Source of the DNA: an uncultured Faecalibacterium sp.
GTDB lineage: Bacteria > Bacillota > Clostridia > Oscillospirales > Ruminococcaceae
Assembly (NCBI GenBank): GCA_934539245.1
Contig: CAKTCK010000008.1
Coordinates: 6,785 to 70,784, forward strand
Direction: 5' to 3'
DNA length: 64,000 nucleotides
Shown: positions 58,729 through 64,000 of the stretch, in pieces
How the letters are laid out: every line of letters starts with the position of its first letter
Numbering within the stretch: the stretch's first letter is position 1
Position numbers and translations under genes: made by a program
Notes under the pieces: generated by a model
Database searches by the model: none
What the model was told of the DNA's origin: nothing
What the model saw: only the letters and a program-made list of their open reading frames with translations

Positions 58729-59358
58729 TTACTTGCTCAGACCCTGCCCTTTCAGCATATTCTGCAAAACGGTCAGGTCTGCGGACAGGTCCATGCTCTC
58801 TGCCGCGTATAGGGCATCCAGCTGGTTTTCAAAAGCGGTGGCAATGGAAGCGGCGTTGTGCTCCACCTCGGCACGGATGGCGGCGGCGTTCTCGCCCCGC
58901 ACACCCTGCTTTGCAAGCTTGGCATATTGCTGCAAAACGTTTACGGCGTCCGGCAGATAGTAGTTGGCAAACCGGCGTACCTGCTTTGCCTTGGCGGGGT
59001 TTGCTTCCACCGCTTCCACGATAGAGCGGCCTGCCTTTTCCATGCGGGTCATGGCGGCAGACAGCTGCGGGTCGGGCAGTGCCTCGTTCAGCGCGTGCAG
59101 GGTGTCCAGCTTCTGCTGGATATCGGTCAGCATCTGGTCCACATCCTCCACACCGGTGTGGAAGGGTACTTCCCGCTCCACCACCCGGGGCGGGCAGGTC
59201 TTTTGTGCCACGCCAAAAGCCACGGCGGCACCGCCCAGCGCCACCAGCAGCGCCCATAATTTATACACCGGCAGCACTGCGCACAGCACCACGAACACCA
59301 GCGCCATGGCGTAAAAAGGCAGCACGCTGGGCTTTTGGGTGCGGATGATCTTGCTCAT
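58729..59358 (-). CDS. XpaC-like membrane protein (5-bromo-4-chloroindolyl phosphate hydrolysis family)
   Basis: A 209-residue protein of the XpaC family. Two membrane helices lie near the N-terminus (VLPFYAMALVFVVLCAVLPV and LWALLVALGGAAVAFGV), followed by a helical cytoplasmic region (VDQMLTDIQQKLDTLHALNE then FANYYLPDAVNVLQQYAKL). The start is ATG 59358, with AGGAG eight bases upstream; ATG 59364 is too close to that site. It opens the xpaC-telA-lemA-TPM operon. Confidence 0.85.
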   Translation of the reverse strand: MSKIIRTQKPSVLPFYAMALVFVVLCAVLPVYKLWALLVALGGAAVAFGVAQKTCPPRVVEREVPFHTGVEDVDQMLTDIQQKLDTLHALNEALPDPQLSAAMTRMEKAGRSIVEAVEANPAKAKQVRRFANYYLPDAVNVLQQYAKLAKQGVRGENAAAIRAEVEHNAASIATAFENQLDALYAAESMDLSADLTVLQNMLKGQGLSK

Positions 59359-59402
59359 GGTCATTTCTCCTTGTCCGGGGCTGTGCGCCCCTTATGATAT
59401 CC

Positions 59403-59430
59403 ATAATACAACGTCCGCAAAAAAACGCAA
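59403..59430 (-). promoter_or_regulatory. Probable promoter of the xpaC-telA operon
   Basis: On the minus strand TTGCGT (59425-59430) and TATTAT (59403-59408) with a 16-base spacer, about 45 bases before the start. Confidence 0.5.
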
Positions 59431-59461
59431 GTATCCCGCAAAAGAATTTACAGCCTTGTCA

Positions 59462-59950
59462 TCATTTTACGATCCAGTCCGCCAGCGCAGCGCCCCAAAG
59501 CGCTTCCAGCCGGGCGGGGCTGCAGGCGGCGTTGGCGGGGCTTGTACTTGGCAGACGGACAGCCGGGATGCCGGTAAGCGGCTGCTGATATTTTGTGTAG
59601 ATACGGTAAGCTGTGGCACCGTTGCAGAACACCGCCCGGATGGGCGCTTTGCGCAGCAGCCCGGCGATATCGTTGGGCACCACATCCTTGATGGAGGCAT
59701 CCGATGCCCCGGTGATGGTGCAGCTTTCCAGCGTGTCCCACAGCGCCAGCCCGTGGCGCAAAAGCAGCTGCTTTTTGGCGGCGATATCCTCCCGCGCGGG
59801 CAGCGGCTCTCCGGTCAGCGCCGCCAGCAGCGGCCAGAACCGGTTTTGCGGGTGGCCGTAGTAAAAGGCCATCTCCCGGCTTTTGGGGCTGGGCCATGTG
59901 CCTAAGATCAGTGCCCGGCTGCGGTCATCGTACACCGGTGCAAAGCTCAT
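59462..59950 (-). CDS. DNA-deoxyinosine glycosylase (UDG superfamily)
   Basis: A 162-residue base-excision repair enzyme of the family 6 uracil-DNA glycosylase type. LILGTWPSPKSREMAFYYGH carries the first motif; the NRFWP block follows; FCNGATAYRIY and LPSTSPANAA (the SPAxA-like motif) complete the active site. Family 6 enzymes remove deoxyinosine made by adenine deamination. Its ATG overlaps the HAD phosphatase stop (ATGA), so the two are coupled. Confidence 0.88.
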   Translation of the reverse strand: MSFAPVYDDRSRALILGTWPSPKSREMAFYYGHPQNRFWPLLAALTGEPLPAREDIAAKKQLLLRHGLALWDTLESCTITGASDASIKDVVPNDIAGLLRKAPIRAVFCNGATAYRIYTKYQQPLTGIPAVRLPSTSPANAACSPARLEALWGAALADWIVK

Positions 59951-60840
59951 AAGCTGCCGCCTGCGCTTTCAATATTGCCCCATGCAGAGCCGAAGTCCTT
60001 GCCGGAGGGCTCCGCGCGGGGGCCGTTGAACCACAGCTCCTCGATCAGCGCTGCCACGCCGTCCTCCCGCACGTCCCCGATGATCCGGTCTGCAGCGGCC
60101 TTGGCGTCCGGGGTGCCGTTCGCCATACAGGCGCTCAGACCTGCGACTTTCAGCATCCCCACATCGTTGGCAGAATCGCCCACAGCCACGGCATCCGCCA
60201 GCGTAAGCCCCATCTGTGCACACAGGTCGGCAAGCCCTACGCCCTTATCCATGCCGCCGCGCACGATATCGTAGTAGCAGTAGCCGTCCGCGTTCTGCGC
60301 GCCCGTCTGCATCCAGTGCAGGCCAAGGTAGCCGTATTTTTCGTGGAAGCGCTCCACTTCCTGCGGCGGCATGGCGGCAAAGGCGGCGTGGGGCATATCC
60401 ACTAGATGCCGGTCCTGATCTTCGCCGTCCACGCAGTCCAGCCCGGGACTGTTCATCATCTGATAGCCGGTGTGCAGATACTCGTACTCGCAGTAGGCGT
60501 AATAGGCATCCCGGAAGTTGAATTGCAGCGGGTAGTTATAATCCTCGCAGAAATCCACCAGCACATACATTTCCTCGCTGGTAAGCGGATGCTCGGCTAT
60601 TACGTTGCCCTGCCTGTCCACCACGCAGGCACCGTTGCAGGTGATGGCGTAGTCGAACCGGATGCCGCCCAGCTGGTTTTTATCCCGGATGCCGGGATAG
60701 GAGCGGCCGGTGCTGAGCACGAACTTGCCCCCGGCAGCCTGCAGCTTTTTTACCGCCTTTACCACCGCCGGGCGGGGCTTTGCCTCCCCAAAGGGCATCA
60801 GCGTGTTGTCGTAATCGCTTGCCAGAATCTTATATTGCAT
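59947..60840 (-). CDS. HAD superfamily Cof-type hydrolase
   Basis: A 297-residue phosphatase of the HAD superfamily with a Cof-type (C2B) cap. Motif I is SDYDNTLMPF (Asp9, Asp11), motif II VLSTGRS, and motif IV GDSANDVGML. Cof-type members dephosphorylate sugar or cofactor phosphates; the substrate is not predictable here. ATG 60840 (AGGAG upstream) is chosen over the frame opening at 60882. It shares four bases with the downstream glycosylase gene. Confidence 0.9.
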   Translation of the reverse strand: MQYKILASDYDNTLMPFGEAKPRPAVVKAVKKLQAAGGKFVLSTGRSYPGIRDKNQLGGIRFDYAITCNGACVVDRQGNVIAEHPLTSEEMYVLVDFCEDYNYPLQFNFRDAYYAYCEYEYLHTGYQMMNSPGLDCVDGEDQDRHLVDMPHAAFAAMPPQEVERFHEKYGYLGLHWMQTGAQNADGYCYYDIVRGGMDKGVGLADLCAQMGLTLADAVAVGDSANDVGMLKVAGLSACMANGTPDAKAAADRIIGDVREDGVAALIEELWFNGPRAEPSGKDFGSAWGNIESAGGSL

Positions 60841-60909
60841 GGTCATCTCTCCTGTGTGCATCGTTTTCTCCCAGTATAACACATTTCAAAGTCCAGCGGG
60901 AGAGGGGGA

Positions 60910-60955
60910 AAAGAAAAATGGGACAGCCGAATACCCGCAGGCATCCCACTGTCCC
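60910..60955 (-). terminator. Terminator after the metal exporter gene
   Basis: On the minus strand GGGACAG pairs with CTGTCCC across a 22-base loop that contains GATGCC/GGTATT pairing, and is followed by ATTTTTCTTTTCC. Confidence 0.6.
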
Positions 60956-60978
60956 GAAATCCAAAATATCTTTACCTA

Positions 60979-61866
60979 TCAGGCAAACACCGCCACGACT
61001 ACCTGCATGGCTACGCCCACAAAGGCACCGGCGGCCCATGTCAGGCCGGTGATGAAGAGGTTCTGCTTCCAGGAGGGGTTAGCGCGCCACAGCACAGCCA
61101 AGCCCACACCCGCACCGGTGCACAGCCCCGCCACAAGGCTGGAAAAGCGCAGCGCACCCTCTACATACAACTGGGTCAGCAGCACACTGGCGGCGCAGTT
61201 GGGGATCAGCCCCACCAGAGCCGCCACCACCGGCTGGAAGAAGCCCATGCCGCCCAGCACTTCGGCGAATACATCCTCGCCCACGCCCTCTACGATCATG
61301 CCGAACACCAGACTGAACACGAAGATGAACACAAAGATCTCCAGCGTGTGGCGCAGCGCCGCCTGCCAGATGGGCTTTTCGTTGCCCTCGGCATCGCTGT
61401 GCTCCTCGTGGCAGTCCACCTCGTCCGCATGGCCGGTGTAGCCGCCCCGCAGCCCTTTGGGCAGCACGCCCCGCAGCACAAAGTCCAGCACAAAGCCCAC
61501 CACGATGGCATACACCACCTTGATGACCATCAGAACCGCCAGCTTATTCCAGTAGGCAGGCATGGACACCAGCAGCGGGATAGCTTCATCGCTGGTGGCA
61601 AGGTACACTGCCATCAGTGTGCCCAGCGTGATGACCCGGGAGGCGTAGAAGTTGGACGCAATAGCGGAGAAGCCGCACTGCGGCACACAGCCCAGCACAG
61701 CGCCCGGCACAGCGCCCCAGCGCCCGCCGCCCGCCAGCAGCGCCTCGATGCGCTCGCCGTGGCGGTGCTCGATATACTCGATCAGCAGATAGGCCAAAAA
61801 CAGAAAGGGTAGCATCTTGGCGGTATCCACCAAGGTTTCGCCCAGAACATCCAGAAACAGTTCCAT
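60979..61866 (-). CDS. Ten-helix putative heavy-metal exporter (ArsP_2 / putative manganese transporter family)
   Basis: A 295-residue membrane protein. Two similar halves can be seen: LLIEYIEHRHGERIEALL and GAVLGCVPQCGFSAIASN in the first, and LGGMGFFQPVVAALVGLIPN with CAASVLLTQLY in the second; the paired PxCG/PNCA motifs mark the family. A His/Cys-rich cytoplasmic loop between them (HADEVDCHEEHSDAEG) could bind metal. The family has been called putative manganese or arsenic exporter, without firm proof of substrate. ATG 61866 has GGAG upstream. The promoter is overlapped by TTGCAA boxes at 61912-61996. Confidence 0.85.
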   Translation of the reverse strand: MELFLDVLGETLVDTAKMLPFLFLAYLLIEYIEHRHGERIEALLAGGGRWGAVPGAVLGCVPQCGFSAIASNFYASRVITLGTLMAVYLATSDEAIPLLVSMPAYWNKLAVLMVIKVVYAIVVGFVLDFVLRGVLPKGLRGGYTGHADEVDCHEEHSDAEGNEKPIWQAALRHTLEIFVFIFVFSLVFGMIVEGVGEDVFAEVLGGMGFFQPVVAALVGLIPNCAASVLLTQLYVEGALRFSSLVAGLCTGAGVGLAVLWRANPSWKQNLFITGLTWAAGAFVGVAMQVVVAVFA

Positions 61867-61911
61867 AAATAATCGCTCCAAAGACCCGCAGGGGGGTCGT
61901 CTCTCAACAAT

Positions 61912-61996
61912 TTGCAATCAGCTTGCATTTTCGTGCAGGGATGATTATACACGATATGCTTCCCAATTGCAATACCAAATTGCAAATTGGTTGCAA
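61912..61996 (-). promoter_or_regulatory. Promoter with TTGCAA-N5-TTGCAA operator boxes
   Basis: Minus-strand -35 TTGCAA (61967-61972) and -10 TATAAT (61944-61949), 17 apart. Box 1 is TTGCAA-N5-TTGCAT (61912-61928), just downstream of the start. Box 2 is TTGCAA-N5-TTGCAA (61980-61996), just upstream of the -35, with the -35 itself a third TTGCAA. The spacing matches the nickel-responsive Nur box (tTGCaa-N5-ttGCAA) of the Fur family, so metal-dependent repression of the exporter is likely. Confidence 0.65.
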
Positions 61997-62028
61997 TTTT
62001 ATGTTATGGAACGTTGCAGCGCATAAAA

Positions 62029-62140
62029 ACGTGAAAAAGAGGTTCTGAAAAGCCTGCGGGCTTTTCAGAACCTCAAAATTTCAAATCGTTCTTCCACTGA
62101 TAATGCGCAGAGCAACGCGGAGCGCATTCCAAATCGTCCC
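62029..62140 (-). repeat. Structured 3'-UTR repeat, copy A4
   Basis: On the minus strand it starts about 27 bases after the tcdA stop. Helix 1 is ATGCGC with GCGCAT; helix 2 is TCCGC with GTGGA, kept through one G-U pair. The loop is GCTCTG. The perfect hairpin GAGGTTCTGAAAAGCC with its complement (62039-62074) follows and ends in TCTTTTTCACG. Confidence 0.8.
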
Positions 62141-62166
62141 ACGCAGCAAGGAAGCTGCGGTCTGCT

Positions 62167-62937
62167 TTACCCCTTCAGCGGTACAAAGCCCACAAGGTCT
62201 TTGACCACCTCGCCGCCGATGATCAGCCCGGCTACCGAGGGCACAAAGGCGTTGGACCCCGGCACGGTGCGCCGGGCAGTGCACTTGCGCTGGGTGCCCG
62301 GGGGACAGATGCAGTGGTACTTGCAGCTGATGGAGTCATCCTCGATGGGAGTCATGGCAGGCTCTTTGGAGTAGACCACCTTCAGGTGCTTGATCTTGCG
62401 CTTGCGGCACTCGATCCGCATCACCTTGGCCAACGGACAGACCGAGGTCTTGTAGATGTCGGTCACCTCAAAGCGGGTGGGGTCCATCTTGTTGCCTGCG
62501 CCCATGGAGCAGATGATGGGGGTGCCCGCCTCCTTGCACTTCATCACCAGCGCCAGCTTGCCGGTAACGGTGTCGATGGCGTCCACCACATAGTCGTACT
62601 GGGTAAAATCGAAATCGTCCTGCGTCTCCGGGCCAAAGAAGCACCGGTGGGTGGTCACCTTGATGTTGGGGTCGATATCGTGGATGCGCTGTTCCGCTAC
62701 ATCCACCTTATACTGCCCCACCGTGCTGCGGGTGGCGATGATCTGACGGTTGAGGTTGGTCAGGCAGACCTTATCATCATCGATCAGATCCAGTGCGCCC
62801 ACGCCGCTGCGTGCCAGCGCCTCCACCGTATAGCCGCCCACGCCGCCGATGCCAAACACTGCCACCCGGGCGTGGTGCAGCTTTTCCATAGCCTCTGCAC
62901 CCAGCAGCAGCTGGGTGCGGGAATACTGATCCTGCAT
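62167..62937 (-). CDS. tcdA: tRNA threonylcarbamoyladenosine dehydratase TcdA
   Basis: A 256-residue E1-like enzyme that cyclises t6A to ct6A on tRNA using ATP. The nucleotide-binding motif GIGGVGGYTVEALARSG and the RNRQ-like region DDKVCLTNLNRQIIATR are present, and CICPPGTQRKC near the C-terminus holds cysteines of the family. It complements tsaE/tsaB elsewhere in the window. It follows mnmA by ten bases, so two tRNA modification genes form one transcript. Repeat A4 lies after its stop. Confidence 0.94.
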   Translation of the reverse strand: MQDQYSRTQLLLGAEAMEKLHHARVAVFGIGGVGGYTVEALARSGVGALDLIDDDKVCLTNLNRQIIATRSTVGQYKVDVAEQRIHDIDPNIKVTTHRCFFGPETQDDFDFTQYDYVVDAIDTVTGKLALVMKCKEAGTPIICSMGAGNKMDPTRFEVTDIYKTSVCPLAKVMRIECRKRKIKHLKVVYSKEPAMTPIEDDSISCKYHCICPPGTQRKCTARRTVPGSNAFVPSVAGLIIGGEVVKDLVGFVPLKG

Positions 62938-62947
62938 TTTGTTCTCC

Positions 62948-64000
62948 TTACTTTTCTACGCGGGTGATGGTGCCGCCGCCCAGCACCACATCGCCCTGAT
63001 ACAGCACGGCAGCCTGCCCCGGGGTGGGGGCACGCTGGGGCTGGTCAAATTCCAACCGGAAACCGTTTTCTGCGGGGTAAACGGTAGCCTGCTGCTCCGC
63101 CTGATGATACCGGGTGCGGGCGGTGACCCGCAGCGGCTCGGTCAGCGCCGGAATGGCGATCCAGTTCACATCCTCTGCGTAGACGATGCGGTCAAACAGT
63201 TCGCTTTCTGGCCCGACGGTAACGGTATTGGCCTGCATATCCTTGCCGCAGACGTACACCGGCGCCCCCAGCGCAAGGCCAAGCCCTTTGCGCTGCCCCA
63301 GCGTGTAGCGCACCGCGCCGCTGTGGGTGCCCACCACCTTGCCGCTCTGATCCAGAAAATCCCCGGCGGGGTAGTGCTTGCCGGTAAACTGCTCCATAAA
63401 GCGGGCGTAGTCGCCGTCCGGCACAAAGCAGATATCCTGACTGTCGTGCTTCTGGGCGTTGATAAAGCTATGCTCCTGCGCGACCTCGCGCACCTCAGTC
63501 TTATGCAGCGCACCCAGCGGCAGACGGATATGTGCCAGCTGCTCCTGCGTGAGGTTATACAGCACATAACTCTGATCCTTGCCCTCGTCCAAGCCCTTTT
63601 TCAGCAGCCAGCGGCCGGTTTCTGCGTCCTGCTCCACCCGGGCGTAGTGGCCGGTGACCACATACTCCATGCCGTGTTCCTCTGCCCAGTCCAGCAGGTG
63701 GCGGAACTTCATATATTTATTGCAGTCGATGCAGGGGTTCGGGGTGCCGCCTGCCTCGTAGACGCGGATGAATTTTTCAATGATCTGTGCCCGGAAGTCA
63801 GCGGTGAAATCCAGCACCTGATACGGCATATCCAGCGCAAAGGCCACCTCTGCGGCGTCCTCGATATCCTTTTCCGAGCAGCAGGTCTGGTAACCGGACT
63901 GTCCCAGCGTTTCGTTGTGGGTGAGCCGCATGGTGATGCCGGTGCAGTCGTAGCCCGCCTGCTGCATCAGGCAGGCCGCCACCGAGCTGTCCACGCCGCC
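62948..64000 (-). CDS. mnmA: tRNA-specific 2-thiouridylase MnmA, 5' end outside window
   Basis: The visible 350 residues lack only the first few, since the frame is open to the window edge and begins in the P-loop GGVDSSVAACL; the ATG lies beyond 64000. MnmA thiolates U34 of Lys, Glu and Gln tRNAs. Catalytic Cys is in GYQTCCSEKD, the second in DICFVPDGD, and tRNA-binding blocks are GTPNPCIDCNKYMKF and YFVG-like GHYARVEQ. The end (DVVLGGGTITRVEK) is typical. It is the first gene of the mnmA-tcdA unit. Confidence 0.95.
   Translation of the reverse strand, partial: GGVDSSVAACLMQQAGYDCTGITMRLTHNETLGQSGYQTCCSEKDIEDAAEVAFALDMPYQVLDFTADFRAQIIEKFIRVYEAGGTPNPCIDCNKYMKFRHLLDWAEEHGMEYVVTGHYARVEQDAETGRWLLKKGLDEGKDQSYVLYNLTQEQLAHIRLPLGALHKTEVREVAQEHSFINAQKHDSQDICFVPDGDYARFMEQFTGKHYPAGDFLDQSGKVVGTHSGAVRYTLGQRKGLGLALGAPVYVCGKDMQANTVTVGPESELFDRIVYAEDVNWIAIPALTEPLRVTARTRYHQAEQQATVYPAENGFRLEFDQPQRAPTPGQAAVLYQGDVVLGGGTITRVEK

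Overview
The window is a gene-dense, GC-rich stretch of a low-redundancy Clostridia chromosome, most like Faecalibacterium or a close Oscillospiraceae relative. This is inferred from the HPr with both His15 and regulatory Ser46, a T-box leader on the branched-chain operon, lipobox solute-binding proteins, the ylxM-ffh-rpsP-khpA-rimM-trmD order, strong TTGACA/TATAAT promoters, and short GC-rich intergenic repeats. No database search was possible.

Layout. 1-1290: end of a DUF1643 gene, a PAP2 phosphatase, and tRNA-Arg and tRNA-His under one promoter. 1394-10972: a ten-gene minus-strand operon of short-tailed phage type (terminase, portal, protease-scaffold, N4-gp56 capsid, connector, nozzle-like and ejection-like proteins) with no integrase, lysis, repressor or replication genes. 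11600-15529: a galactose-type ABC importer. 15589-18702: a coiled-coil membrane protein and an M16 metallopeptidase. 19106-25327: purine permease, GltS with a TAXI binding protein, an MFS transporter and a phospholipase C-like protein. 25565-29348: gpsA and a polar amino acid ABC importer. 29358-30978: a MITE-like repeat and a PadR/HAAS-type regulator pair. 31046-37877: uvrC, HPr, and the trmD-to-ylxM translation/SRP cluster. 38104-43973: a cysteine-synthase-like pseudoenzyme, MATE pump, sugar transferase, RodA and a secreted caspase-fold candidate. 44059-46550: tsaE-tsaB-rpiB-upp. 46693-52295: ilvB-ilvN-ilvC-ilvD behind an isoleucine T-box. 52440-55583: DUF815 ATPase, ridA, threonine ammonia-lyase. 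55821-59430: a four-gene XpaC-TelA-LemA-TPM operon. 59462-64000: HAD phosphatase and DNA glycosylase, a metal exporter with Fur-family-like boxes, tcdA, and the 3' part of mnmA.

The signals that most deserve a second look are these. (1) A phage gene fuses a Prp-type cysteine protease to a scaffold-like domain, with a Prp cleavage motif at the junction and a second such motif at the start of the major capsid protein. (2) A five-copy structured element always lies just after a stop codon, on the sense strand, with covarying helices in crossed order followed by a terminator hairpin. (3) A cysteine synthase homologue has arginine in place of the PLP lysine. (4) An orphan TAXI binding lipoprotein is paired with GltS. 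(5) A TTGCAA-N5-TTGCAA operator cluster lies at a metal exporter promoter.

Functionally, the window links branched-chain amino acid synthesis (ilvBNCD, ilvA, and RidA to clear the reactive intermediate), tRNA modification (tsaE, tsaB, tcdA, trmD, mnmA), nutrient import (galactose, amino acids, purines, uracil salvage) and envelope work (RodA, sugar transferase, PAP2, TelA cluster).
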